Positions 1 through 7,839 of a stretch of 52,102 nt of DNA are shown here, one piece after another (positions within the stretch are counted from its first letter, which is position 1; the number at the start of each line of letters is the position of its first letter). The position numbers and the translations under genes are program-made. The stretch covers positions 1 to 52,102 of the IMG/VR virus record IMGVR_UViG_3300013233_000325. The stretch is one strand, 5' to 3'. Source of the stretch: a virus. Below the pieces are notes generated by a model, which was given only the letters and a program-made list of their open reading frames with translations, made no database searches and had not been told where the DNA came from.

Positions 1-144
1 AGTCCTACCCGGTCCTTTGGGGGTGGCGTCGCACGCAGAACGAGCCGACCGGCCCGAATCGCATCCCGCTCCTGCCCGCCCTGTTCGATGCTGCCCGTAT
101 GCACGACGAAGAAGAAGCCTACTCCTGATTCCGTCCTGACCACC

Positions 145-162
145 ACACCACCAACCAAAGCC
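145..162 (+). promoter_or_regulatory. AC-rich leader before the first gene
   Basis: The 13-mer ACACCACCAACCA at 145-157 lies just before the ATG at 163, and no purine-rich Shine-Dalgarno is visible. The same 13-mer is at 1355-1367 before the ATG at 1378, and a related AC-rich run precedes the ATG at 1607. It may be a non-SD translation enhancer or a protein- or RNA-binding site; the function is inferred. Confidence 0.5.
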
Positions 163-927
163 ATGCAAGCCATCACCACCAAAGACCTTTCTCTCGTCTC
201 GCACCCGTCCAGCCCCTCACAATACCTGATCAAGCAAGAGTCGAAAACGGTCGGCCTCATGACGCCTTTCGCCAGCGGGTATACCGTCCAATCCTACGAA
301 AAAGACGCCGATGGGGTCGCCTGTGGCGAGGAACTCGGATTCGCCCTCCTGACCGAGACCGCCAAACATCTCGTCGTGATCCACGTGAACAAGCAGGCCG
401 AAGACCGTCCCGAGGTCGTCGCAAGTGAGCGGGCTAAATGCGCCGTGTGTGACGTCGACTACCCCGTGGACGAGAACGACACTTGCAATTTTTGCGGCGC
501 TAAGGATCCGATCTACCGCCCCGGTGAGAGCTTTTGGTACGAGGAAGACGGTGAGACCTTCGGTCCGTTCGAGAGCCAGGAAGAAGCCGAAGAAGACCGG
601 GACGATACGGTCCGCGAAGACGAAGAGGACCAGAACTCACCGCAAGAAGAGAAACCCAAGTACGGGTCTCCGGGGTTTAGGAGCCATACCTACAAATGTG
701 GGGAGGTTCACCCTAGCACACGCTGTGCACTTCCTGCAGCCCATCATGGTCCTCACAAACAAAACCACGAAGTGGAGGACAAGCCGAACAAGACGAAGAA
801 ACGCCCGATGGGCGTGATGGCCAACCTCAAGTTCGACGCAAACGAGATCCTGGAAAACCTAAACGCAAATGGGGGCGAACTTGATAGGGACTGGGTCATC
901 GAATTCTTGCAGGATATCGTCAAATGA
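163..927 (+). CDS. Zinc-binding hypothetical protein, acidic middle
   Basis: The ATG at 163 is preferred over an upstream in-frame ATG at 88 because the extra 25 residues look non-coding and the AC-rich leader ends here; the protein is 254 aa. Around residues 118-136 two CxxC pairs (CAVC and CNFC) form a zinc ribbon. Next comes a GPFES segment resembling GYF/DUF-type motifs, an acidic stretch, and a second Cys/His cluster (YKCGEVHPSTRC followed by HHGPH). The C-terminus is a short helical region. It overlaps the next gene by ATGA. No family was recognised with certainty; a DNA- or protein-binding regulatory role is a guess from the zinc motifs. Confidence 0.75.
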   Translation: MQAITTKDLSLVSHPSSPSQYLIKQESKTVGLMTPFASGYTVQSYEKDADGVACGEELGFALLTETAKHLVVIHVNKQAEDRPEVVASERAKCAVCDVDYPVDENDTCNFCGAKDPIYRPGESFWYEEDGETFGPFESQEEAEEDRDDTVREDEEDQNSPQEEKPKYGSPGFRSHTYKCGEVHPSTRCALPAAHHGPHKQNHEVEDKPNKTKKRPMGVMANLKFDANEILENLNANGGELDRDWVIEFLQDIVK

Positions 928-1019
928 GCGAAGAAAGACAGTCCACGCCCGTCCGAAATTTCGCAGTCCGCTTCTTGTTCGTCACAGTTCTTTATCAGAT
1001 CGTCCAGCTTTTCCGATGA
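924..1019 (+). CDS. Small membrane-like protein, 31 aa
   Basis: The ATG at 924 overlaps the preceding TGA (ATGA), and its own TGA overlaps the next start (ATGATG). Translation begins MSEERQ and contains one hydrophobic stretch (residues about 13-29, FAVRFLFVTVLYQIVQLF), so it could be a single membrane segment. Evidence rests on the tight overlap at both ends and the uninterrupted hydrophobic run. Function unknown. Confidence 0.5.
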   Translation: MSEERQSTPVRNFAVRFLFVTVLYQIVQLFR

Positions 1020-1315
1020 TGGCCTGCACACCGAACCCTGACCGATGGAGGCGAATTCGCCTCTCGGTCCAACGACAGGACGCCCTTTTTTGGACGCGTC
1101 GAGTTTCCGGCTGGACCATCATTGTCTGCCGACTCTTGGAGGACTTCGGCCCCGTCTACACCCTACACGTCGAGACCCTCCAGGAAAAACGACCGATCGA
1201 GCGCTGCGAAATGCGGGCCGCTCTTCGTCGTGCCCAGGTCTTGACCCTCGACACCATCGCCTCGGCCCACCGTCTCAATGTGAAACATTTACGCAAGCCT
1301 GACAAAAGAGACTAA
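1016..1315 (+). CDS. Hypothetical protein, about 99 aa
   Basis: Starts at the ATGATG at 1016/1019, overlapping the preceding stop, and ends TAA. It encodes a basic protein starting MACTPNPDRWRR with many Arg and conserved-looking amphipathic helices (CEMRAALRRAQVL). The frame is open far upstream, but the operon spacing favours this start. No family recognised. Confidence 0.55.
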   Translation: MMACTPNPDRWRRIRLSVQRQDALFWTRRVSGWTIIVCRLLEDFGPVYTLHVETLQEKRPIERCEMRAALRRAQVLTLDTIASAHRLNVKHLRKPDKRD

Positions 1316-1354
1316 AGGTCGAGGCCCTCATCTGCCGAAAAAGAAAGTAGGAAC

Positions 1355-1377
1355 ACACCACCAACCAGCAACTAACC
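1355..1377 (+). promoter_or_regulatory. AC-rich leader, second copy
   Basis: ACACCACCAACCA at 1355-1367 is identical to the 13-mer at 145-157 and is followed by AGCAACTAACC and the ATG at 1378. There is no Shine-Dalgarno. The gene downstream is unrelated to the gene downstream of the first copy, so the leader rather than the coding sequence is conserved. Confidence 0.5.
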
Positions 1378-1593
1378 ATGAGAAAGATCAAACAACACGT
1401 GAAAGTCGGAGACCGAGTGCGCCACCGCGACACCGGCTGGACCGGCGAAGTCGTGAAGACCCACGGCGTCGTGTCCGGGCAGGCTCTCCAATCCGGTGGC
1501 CACCAGGACGCCAAGGTCCGATGGGACCAGAACGGACGCGTGAGCCTCGTCACCCTCGTTGCAGCGACTTTAACAGTAGTTACCAACGCCTAA
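1378..1593 (+). CDS. Small KOW/SH3-like protein, 71 aa
   Basis: A 71-aa protein starting MRKIKQHVKVGDRVRH. The pattern VKVGDRVRHRDTGWTGEVV, then a loop, then AKVRWDQNGRVSLV resembles a KOW or SH3-like small beta-barrel as found in nucleic-acid-binding and hypermodified-phage accessory proteins. It follows the AC-rich leader. Role unknown; nucleic-acid or protein contact is inferred from the fold-like pattern only. Confidence 0.7.
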   Translation: MRKIKQHVKVGDRVRHRDTGWTGEVVKTHGVVSGQALQSGGHQDAKVRWDQNGRVSLVTLVAATLTVVTNA

Positions 1594-1606
1594 CCAACAC
1601 CACACC

Positions 1607-2014
1607 ATGAGCAACAGCAACCAACAAATCGAACGCGTCTCCCTTCCTGTCGAATCCGGAGACGTCCTGATCGAGAACGTCGGGTCGGAGATCCGGTTTT
1701 GGAGAATCGTCCCCGGCGAAAAACCGAACACGCAAATCGTCAGGCTCTTTGCTCGTACCACGATGTGGAGTCGTCAACGCTATCTCACCACATACAACGA
1801 AGACGGCAGCCAAAAGAAGTCCACACCGGCCAGGACCTGCACACCGTCCAAGCTCTACCGGAGCGCGACGATCGAGACCCTGCAGGAGTTCCTGCCCCAA
1901 ATCGGCATCGTCTCGACTAAAAAGACAGTCCACCTTTGCTATTCGGGCCACGGTCCTAGTGGGGGCTACTCGTACGAGGGGAAACACTTCACCGTTGAGG
2001 TCACCCTCGGCTAA
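1607..2014 (+). CDS. Hypothetical protein, 135 aa
   Basis: ATG at 1607 after an AC-rich leader (CCAACACCACACC). The protein begins MSNSNQQIERVSLP and has a mixed beta-type sequence (IENVGSEIRFWRIVPG) and an Arg/Lys-rich centre. There is no zinc motif, membrane segment or recognised domain. It belongs to the rightward early-looking cluster ending in the sigma-like gene. Confidence 0.65.
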   Translation: MSNSNQQIERVSLPVESGDVLIENVGSEIRFWRIVPGEKPNTQIVRLFARTTMWSRQRYLTTYNEDGSQKKSTPARTCTPSKLYRSATIETLQEFLPQIGIVSTKKTVHLCYSGHGPSGGYSYEGKHFTVEVTLG

Positions 2015-2042
2015 CTCGTAATGGGATGGGAGTCCCGCAGCT

Positions 2043-2123
2043 ATGAGACACCGCATTTTTACCTACCTTCTTTTCGTCATCTTCGGCGTCGCCGCCGTCC
2101 TCGTAATCGCCATCAATGCCTAA
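2043..2123 (+). CDS. Small membrane protein, 26 aa
   Basis: ATG at 2043 preceded by GGGAG about 10 nt upstream. It encodes MRHRIFTYLLF followed by a continuous hydrophobic stretch ending INA, i.e. two or three basic residues and one membrane span. Its TAA overlaps the start region of the next small ORF (2116). Shortness limits confidence; the hydrophobicity and packing are the support. Confidence 0.45.
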   Translation: MRHRIFTYLLFVIFGVAAVLVIAINA

Positions 2124-2289
2124 CTTCCTAGACGCTCTCGAATCTGATATGCTGGAACACATCCGGCGAGTCAACGACACCCTTTCTTCCCTCCGCTTCG
2201 AACTGGAACAAGACGGATTCGACCTGGACGAAGAAATACCGACGCTCAAAATCGTCATGGAGAACCCGCCGTATGCCGAAGCTTCCTAA
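2116..2289 (+). CDS. Small acidic protein, 57 aa
   Basis: ATG at 2116 overlapping the preceding ORF and ending TAA at 2289, 17 nt inside the sigma-like gene. Sequence starts MPNFLDALESDMLEHIRR and is rich in Glu/Asp and Leu, so probably helical. Function unknown; it could be a co-regulator of the adjacent sigma-like protein, which is speculation from position. Confidence 0.5.
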   Translation: MPNFLDALESDMLEHIRRVNDTLSSLRFELEQDGFDLDEEIPTLKIVMENPPYAEAS

Positions 2290-2815
2290 ACTCCACCACG
2301 ACCTAGACCCTGGCTTTCGTGCCCTGGCTCGTCGTTTCAGCGGTGGGGACCAGCACCTGGAACAGGACCTGCTGCAAGGCGCACACCTGCGCGTGATCGA
2401 GCAAGTCGCCCGGTACGGAGCACGACCCAGGACGGAAATCCTTCGGATCTGTGGTACAATTGGCAGAAACTCCATGGTCGACTTCGTTCGGAAGTGGACG
2501 AACCGAGACCCGGAAGAGGGAGGAGAGGCCGTTTACGATCTGGCCGGACCTAGCGTCGATGTCGTCTCAAAAATCAGCGCACAGGGCAAAATCGAACACC
2601 TCTTATTCAGCCTGAGCAAGCACGCCCGCCGTCTTTTCGAACTCACGCTCGATCCGCCTAGTGACATGGACGAGAAAGGTCGTTTTAAGCTGAAAGTCAG
2701 CGACCGCGCCGCTGCCGCCTACCTCGGGATTTCGCCCGCAACTGCCTCGCGGGCACGGAACGAGTTGCGGCAACGCGCAGTCGAAATCGGGCTGCACGAT
2801 CCAACGGCTGTGTAG
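2273..2815 (+). CDS. Sigma-70/ECF-like RNA polymerase sigma factor
   Basis: A 180-aa protein. The N-terminal half resembles sigma region 2 (DQHLEQDLLQGAHLRVIEQV, then FVRKWTNRD). The C-terminal part has a region-4-type helix-turn-helix (SDRAAAAYLGISPATASRAR). The length fits a small ECF-type sigma. A GGAGAA Shine-Dalgarno lies about 9 nt before the ATG. It could redirect host RNA polymerase to phage promoters; an HTH regulator is the alternative. Its last 119 nt overlap the 3' end of the convergent primase gene, which is unusually long for a convergent overlap. Confidence 0.75.
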   Translation: MPKLPKLHHDLDPGFRALARRFSGGDQHLEQDLLQGAHLRVIEQVARYGARPRTEILRICGTIGRNSMVDFVRKWTNRDPEEGGEAVYDLAGPSVDVVSKISAQGKIEHLLFSLSKHARRLFELTLDPPSDMDEKGRFKLKVSDRAAAAYLGISPATASRARNELRQRAVEIGLHDPTAV

Positions 2816-3710
2816 AGTCTAGGATCTCCTGGCACCGGTCGTGCCCGAGTTTCGACGGGTCCTGACCTTTCATTCGTCGCCAGTTCGCCACGCGGACGTC
2901 TTCGAAACCCTCATCAATGAGACGCGCAGCCAGCTTCATCGCCGAGACTGCAGCGTCCGGATCGAGGACCACGTACACGCAAGAGACTTCGTGCTCCTGC
3001 AGAATCTGAATCTGACGCGCCGAAATGGTATTGCCTAAGAGGCACGTTCCAACTCGTCGCACGTCTGGGTCTGTAAGAGGCACCGCGTCAAACGGGCCCT
3101 CACCGATGGCGACCTCACATCCTAGCGTGAAGTCGTCATGAGCGAATAGAACCTCATTTCTAGGCCATGCTTCCTCGGGGTCCGGATTTCTCGTCCTTAG
3201 TCCCTGGTCCCCAAAGATGTCTCGACCCTGCCAGTAGACGGGGACTCCGTACTCCCGGAAGAGCCACACGGCCCGCCCCTGCAGCCGTTCGTCCTCGCAG
3301 ATCCCGACCTCCCACCGGTCGAGGTCAACCCCCCTGCCCTGCATGTACTCGCGGGCCCATTCCTCCATCTTCCCATGGTCCCCCGTGGGGTGAAGACGGC
3401 GGTACCCCACGGGTGTGGCGTCGGTGGGGTTTCCCTTGGCTTCCCTCTGCATCCGAGCCCGGATCTGGGCCCATCGCCCCTCCTGGTTCTTGAGGCCCAG
3501 GAAGGACGCGGGAGACAGCCCGATGTCGAGGGCCAGGAGGACCAGGGAGGGAGCACGCTGGCACCGGAAGCACCATGCCCTACCTTGAGACACGCAGACG
3601 CCAAATTTTTTGCGAGCAGAGCAGTAGGGGCAATCGTAATTGACCCAATCTCGACTAGACCGGTCCGATTGGCCAAGCTTTTCAGTTAACGCTTTGAGGA
3701 AGGGGTCCAA
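2697..3710 (-). CDS. DNA primase (zinc finger plus TOPRIM)
   Basis: A 337-aa DnaG-type primase synthesising RNA primers at the fork with the helicase encoded just upstream. An N-terminal zinc-binding domain has CPYC at about residues 27-30 and CFRC at about 47-50. The TOPRIM domain has GEGPFDAV (catalytic Glu) and VVLDPDA (DxD), metal-binding residues. The last 40 or so residues are Arg-rich and are read antisense to the HTH of the sigma-like gene, so the tail may be a late extension. The start overlaps the 97-aa gene by 25 nt. Confidence 0.9.
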   Translation of the reverse strand: MDPFLKALTEKLGQSDRSSRDWVNYDCPYCSARKKFGVCVSQGRAWCFRCQRAPSLVLLALDIGLSPASFLGLKNQEGRWAQIRARMQREAKGNPTDATPVGYRRLHPTGDHGKMEEWAREYMQGRGVDLDRWEVGICEDERLQGRAVWLFREYGVPVYWQGRDIFGDQGLRTRNPDPEEAWPRNEVLFAHDDFTLGCEVAIGEGPFDAVPLTDPDVRRVGTCLLGNTISARQIQILQEHEVSCVYVVLDPDAAVSAMKLAARLIDEGFEDVRVANWRRMKGQDPSKLGHDRCQEILDSTQPLDRAARFRLRVAATRSVPARQLRAKSRGRRQRRGR

Positions 3711-3979
3711 GGTGCCTCAGTTCCGTTAACGAAGATGCCCATTCGGACCAGGGTGTCGCTACATCTTTTGCACCGCGTGTGTCGGTACGGAACTCTCTCA
3801 CTTCGCCTCATTTGCTCGATGTGGATTCTTCCGTCGTTACATGCGGGTTGGTACTTTCTACTAGTGCGGTCCTGCAACACCGCATGAGCGGCCCGGTCGT
3901 ATGTAGGTGCCGTCCACCCGTCCAGTCTGAAATCTTGGACCTTGTACGCCAGTCGTCTTCGTCTTTTACGCATCCTCAA
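3686..3979 (-). CDS. Small basic Cys-containing protein, 97 aa
   Basis: It sits between helicase (overlap 14 nt) and primase (overlap 25 nt). The N-terminus is strongly basic (MRMRKRRRR), and the second half contains ACNDGRIHIEQM and a HTRCKRC motif that could bind zinc. Position suggests a replication accessory or DNA-binding protein; no family recognised. Confidence 0.7.
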   Translation of the reverse strand: MRMRKRRRRLAYKVQDFRLDGWTAPTYDRAAHAVLQDRTSRKYQPACNDGRIHIEQMRRSERVPYRHTRCKRCSDTLVRMGIFVNGTEAPWTPSSKR

Positions 3980-5231
3980 AATCCCTCACGCTTGCACGCG
4001 CGTAGTCCATCTTCACGATTTCGGTCATACCGGACGGGTTCTCTCGATTCTTCGCCCAGTGGAGTTTGCAAATCCCTCGTCTTTTGTCGGTCTCGGTCAT
4101 GTTGAGCGAAACGATGACGTCGGCGATGGGCCCGACTTCGAAACACTCACCCAGGTCACCCATCCCTGCTACCGCCGTTTTCAGTCCGTCTCGGTTCGTC
4201 TGATGCGCAGACCACAGGGGGACGTAACGTTCACTCGCCATGGCGTGCATGTCTTGGAACACCGACGCGATTTCGAATCTCTTGGCATCGTACTTCCTGG
4301 CGGAGCGTAGCAAGGCACCATAATCGACGATGATCAGGTCAGGAGAGAATCCGTCCCTCTGTGCGATCAGGTCTAGGTGAGCTTCCAGCGTGGCGGGTGT
4401 GGCCTTGTGCATGGGGTAAGACTTCACCATTAGATTCTCTGCGAGCTTAGAATCCACCAGCTTTTTCATCTTCTTCCATACCGTGCCCTGCTTGGTGCGG
4501 AGTTCCTTTTTCGTCACGTTCAGAATCGACATGTCGTATCGGCGTTCAACTGAAGCGGTGCCCATTTCCAACGTGTAGTGGATGACACGGCGACCGGTCA
4601 TCATCGCAGCCTTACCCAGGTTGACGAGCATAGTCGTCTTTCCTGTGTTCGGCGCAGCCAGGATGACACCTAGTTCGGTCGGGGCCAGCCCACCTTCCAG
4701 GTGCTCGTCCATCACAGCCAACCCCGTCGTTACGGTGCCAGGGCGTTCGTCCTCCTTGTACCTCTTCAACCGGTCGCGCATTCCCTCCGACCAGACGGAG
4801 CCAGGGGAGTTCTCCTCATCGGCGAAGAACGCCGCTTGCAAGAGTTCGGCCCGCAGTTCCTCGAAATCCGCATCGTCCAGAATACCGGCCATGCGCTCGA
4901 TGGCAAGTTCCAGGTTCCTTTTCTGCGCGAATTCTAGAACCTTGTCTCGGACGTATCGTACTTGCTTTGGTTTTTGGTAGTAGTCTTCAAGTATGAGGTC
5001 AACATCGTCGGCCTCCATCCCAGCTTTCTCCATTTCGACCTGAATAACAACATCGTCAGGTGCAGACGCGTAGGTGTCAAAGTGGTCAAGTGTGAGAGCG
5101 ACAATCGCCTTCTCGGAGTCACTGGGAAAGAGATCAACAGATAAACATTTCCGGCGATCAATCAAGAAAGCCGGATCGCGTAACATTGCCCTAATGAGGG
5201 ACGTGCGAAATCCAGGGCTGAGAACTTCCAC
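3966..5231 (-). CDS. DnaB-like replicative DNA helicase
   Basis: A 421-aa RecA-fold helicase starting with GTG (5231-5229), directly abutting the TGA of the HAD gene. An N-terminal helical domain (residues 1-150) resembles the DnaB N-domain. Walker A is LAAPNTGKTT at about residue 190, Walker B is DLIIVDYGAL, and the sensor region is LWSAHQTNRDG. It unwinds DNA at the replication fork and should load or partner with the primase two genes downstream. A C-terminal KLHWAKNRENPSG matches the arginine-finger region of phage DnaB-type helicases. Confidence 0.92.
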   Translation of the reverse strand: MEVLSPGFRTSLIRAMLRDPAFLIDRRKCLSVDLFPSDSEKAIVALTLDHFDTYASAPDDVVIQVEMEKAGMEADDVDLILEDYYQKPKQVRYVRDKVLEFAQKRNLELAIERMAGILDDADFEELRAELLQAAFFADEENSPGSVWSEGMRDRLKRYKEDERPGTVTTGLAVMDEHLEGGLAPTELGVILAAPNTGKTTMLVNLGKAAMMTGRRVIHYTLEMGTASVERRYDMSILNVTKKELRTKQGTVWKKMKKLVDSKLAENLMVKSYPMHKATPATLEAHLDLIAQRDGFSPDLIIVDYGALLRSARKYDAKRFEIASVFQDMHAMASERYVPLWSAHQTNRDGLKTAVAGMGDLGECFEVGPIADVIVSLNMTETDKRRGICKLHWAKNRENPSGMTEIVKMDYARASVRDFEDA

Positions 5232-5678
5232 TCAGGGTGTCCAAGGTTTGAAAAATTTAAGTTCGTCCAAAGTAGGATACTTTCCGGTGAAAGTGATAAC
5301 CCTGTCGTCAAGAGCCACTACAGCGGGCGGTTTCACTTTCGGAAAGTACACACTGTTACGGATCACGCGGTCCGCGTTCCACAACATCGACCTGTGGAAG
5401 TTCATGTACCGGCGAATAAGCCAATCACGCATGGCGTCTATCCCGCCCTGTTGGTGGGACCTGGACGAATGAACATGAAGGTCAAAAAACTCGTCTCTGA
5501 TGAGTTCTGTAATCCATTTCATCGCTCCTTCGATGGGGTCGCCTTTGCACACGCTGGCACCTTCCCACCTGTGGTAAGTCATCAACGTGCCGTCAAAGTC
5601 TATGCACAGGATCGGTTTCCCCTTGTACGCGTCAGGCGTCACCCCGTCTACGTTTTCCCATTCGTAACGGTTCATCAT
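5232..5678 (-). CDS. HAD-superfamily phosphatase
   Basis: An ATGATGA overlap with the kinase-MazZ stop sets the start at 5678 (or 5675), giving about 148 aa. HAD motif I is CIDFDGTL (nucleophile and acid Asp), motif II is HVHSSRS, and motif III/IV is KVKPPAVVALDDR. The substrate cannot be read from the sequence. Because it lies inside the purine-modification cluster and no DatZ is present, a nucleotide phosphatase acting on dAMP or another purine nucleotide is a reasonable hypothesis. A polynucleotide 3'-phosphatase is the alternative. Confidence 0.85.
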   Translation of the reverse strand: MMNRYEWENVDGVTPDAYKGKPILCIDFDGTLMTYHRWEGASVCKGDPIEGAMKWITELIRDEFFDLHVHSSRSHQQGGIDAMRDWLIRRYMNFHRSMLWNADRVIRNSVYFPKVKPPAVVALDDRVITFTGKYPTLDELKFFKPWTP

Positions 5679-6730
5679 ACGTCTACCTGCTCGTTGCACA
5701 TGAGACACCGTTGGCATTGTGACCTCAAGTCCCACGCACTTGACCGGTGTTCACATGGTTTCGCTTTGCCAATATGCTCATCATCTTTGCCAACCTTGTT
5801 CCTGGCGGAGTAACCACCGGAACGGGCCCGTGCTTTGTTGATTTCGAGCTTCTTGTAATAAAGCGATGACACGTCATGCGCCGACATACCCAGGGACATG
5901 CACGCCGAGAAGAAGAAATGTAACATGTCTACCATTTCGACCCTGCACGCTCTGAGGTCCGCACCGTCGATCGTCCACCATTTCTCGGGAATCTCGTCTA
6001 TCGCCTCCACACACTCCTTTTTGAGTTGTCGTAGAAAGCGACCGGTCCACTCCACGTAGGGTTGGGTGATAGGGGCAGTGTCTTTACTCGACGCCATGCG
6101 CCTCATTTCTGATAAAGAGGGTTGAATCCCCTGCATTCGAAAAGACTCATCCACAAACTCCAGGTGCGCGTCCATCATCGATTCGAGGTCCGCAGAAGAA
6201 GGACCCCCAAACGTTGATACGGTCTTCGTTTCCAGGTCGGCGATTTTGACGTCCATACCGGATGTGGCCAACGACGCCAGGACATCAACGAAAACCCCGT
6301 CCTCATGTCGTAATCGAGCGTTGATCAACTTTTCGTCATCCGGGTTTTGGGCCCTCTGTGCAATTCGTCGTTTCCGTTCTTCCTCGGAACAGGTGCAGTA
6401 AACGATCTTATGTCGAACGTTCTGGTTTCTGTCTGCGAGTTCTTTAATAAAAGCAACTTGGCTCACCGACCTGGGCATGGAGTCCACCACGAGCGTATCC
6501 CCGTCAGAGAGGTTTTCAAAACACTCCTCGACGAGACCGCGCACGTAATCTTCGGTCATGTCCGGTGTAACTGGGTTTTCGGATTCCGCCATGTCAGACT
6601 CTCCAAACTTCTCGCGGCACGCACGGCCCGTGTGAAGGACTGCGTAATTCACGAACTTTGCGAGCCTTTCGGCTTCGACACTCTTACCGACACACGTTTT
6701 GCCGGTGAGCCAAATCACTTCTCGATTCAT
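5675..6730 (-). CDS. mazZ: NMP kinase-like / MazZ (MazG-dUTPase fold) fusion protein
   Basis: 351 aa, starting at the ATG whose ATGA overlaps the PurZ stop. The N-terminal domain (1-180) is an adenylate/nucleotide kinase-like P-loop protein with GKTCVGKS at about 10-17, a DTLVVDSMPRS segment and an Arg-rich lid (EEERKRRIAQR). The C-terminal domain (about 215-310) has all-alpha NTP-pyrophosphohydrolase motifs: ECVEAIDEIPEKWW and VEMVDMLHFFF, giving ExxE and ExxD metal sites as in MazG/dimeric dUTPase and MazZ. In Z-genome phages MazZ converts dGTP to dGMP for PurZ. A C-terminal Cys-rich tail (CEHR then CQRC, C) may bind zinc. The kinase could phosphorylate dZMP or dGMP; this is inference. Confidence 0.85.
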   Translation of the reverse strand: MNREVIWLTGKTCVGKSVEAERLAKFVNYAVLHTGRACREKFGESDMAESENPVTPDMTEDYVRGLVEECFENLSDGDTLVVDSMPRSVSQVAFIKELADRNQNVRHKIVYCTCSEEERKRRIAQRAQNPDDEKLINARLRHEDGVFVDVLASLATSGMDVKIADLETKTVSTFGGPSSADLESMMDAHLEFVDESFRMQGIQPSLSEMRRMASSKDTAPITQPYVEWTGRFLRQLKKECVEAIDEIPEKWWTIDGADLRACRVEMVDMLHFFFSACMSLGMSAHDVSSLYYKKLEINKARARSGGYSARNKVGKDDEHIGKAKPCEHRSSAWDLRSQCQRCLMCNEQVDV

Positions 6731-7839
6731 GCGATCTCCACCATGTCTTCCATCTTGGGACCGGTACCTAGCAGGGAGACTTTCGGGGGTCGGCCCCACG
6801 CGTCTATGCCACACCCGTGAATTTCTGTAACAAACGACTTGGCACTCGACGACAGAAGGCTCTGAGATCGGACCGCATAATTGCTTTTATGAATGTAGTT
6901 CACAAAATTGACGAAAAGATCCGTGGGGGCGCACACGCGCAGGAACTTTTCGTATTGCATCCACGACCAGGAGAAGATTCGCCGTTGACGCTTGGTCACG
7001 GTGGTGAGTTCAGGGCGCAGGGTCTGACCCATGAGGTCTGACAGTTCATCCCACTCGTATTCCACTTGGTCTCTGTAGTAAGGACCGGAGTCCCCAGTTT
7101 TCACTCCCGCATCGTCGTAGATGTGGCCCACTCGAATCGGGAACGCACGGAGTGATCCCCACACGCGACCGAGACAATGAGGCGGAAGACCCAGGTTGTT
7201 GAGAGCCGATGCCGTAGTGACGTCTCGACTCGTAACGTAAGGGTACGAATGCCCGTGGTTCAGCGACAGGTCGAATCCCTGTGCTGTCTCCGCGAGAACC
7301 GTACCACCGCCACGCAGGGTAGACGCCAGATAGGCCGTCGTGTCCTGGATGAACGGTTTGAGTTCTGGAATGTCCTTAGCAGTCGGGGCTCTGCGCATTA
7401 CTTTACGCACCAGGGCAGCACCAACTCCTTTCTGTGTTGACCCGATGAATCCGGTACCCTTGAGTTCCGATCGCTCCGCGAGAGCATCGTCCTCAGTGAT
7501 GATTCCGGCCATAGGGTGGATTGCCAGTCGATCCGCGACTCCGTACTTATCGAGTTCGTCGATTTCCTGGAGTAGCTTTTCGACCGTGATTCCTGCACTC
7601 GCACCGATTATCACCATGGCATCCAGGTTGACAACCGAACACGGCAGGTGGTGGAGCACGTGGGAAGTGTCATCCTCCAAAACGAACGTGTGACCGGCAT
7701 TGGAGTTGAAATCAGCCGTGACGGCTGCTAACTCTTCCCGGTCACCCAGGTACGCCGCGAGCTTTCCTTTGCCCGTGGAGCCCCATTGTCCGTCAAGAAC
7801 GATGTTGCACTTCCCCTTATCGAGGAAGCGGTTGGTCAT
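6727..7839 (-). CDS. purZ: PurZ-type adenylosuccinate synthetase homologue
   Basis: 370 aa, shorter than bacterial PurA (about 430). The P-loop reads GQWGSTGKGK (residues 17-26), where PurA has WGDEGKGK. The catalytic Asp is therefore Ser21, the substitution reported for PurZ enzymes that join Asp to dGMP, giving N6-succino-2-amino-dAMP on the way to 2-aminoadenine (Z). NAGHT (His50) and GTQKGVGAA are conserved. The product would be processed by host PurB. It is overlapped by ATGA on both sides, downstream of SSB and upstream of the MazZ fusion. A PurA acting on IMP is unlikely because the base Asp is missing. Confidence 0.92.
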   Translation of the reverse strand: MTNRFLDKGKCNIVLDGQWGSTGKGKLAAYLGDREELAAVTADFNSNAGHTFVLEDDTSHVLHHLPCSVVNLDAMVIIGASAGITVEKLLQEIDELDKYGVADRLAIHPMAGIITEDDALAERSELKGTGFIGSTQKGVGAALVRKVMRRAPTAKDIPELKPFIQDTTAYLASTLRGGGTVLAETAQGFDLSLNHGHSYPYVTSRDVTTASALNNLGLPPHCLGRVWGSLRAFPIRVGHIYDDAGVKTGDSGPYYRDQVEYEWDELSDLMGQTLRPELTTVTKRQRRIFSWSWMQYEKFLRVCAPTDLFVNFVNYIHKSNYAVRSQSLLSSSAKSFVTEIHGCGIDAWGRPPKVSLLGTGPKMEDMVEIA

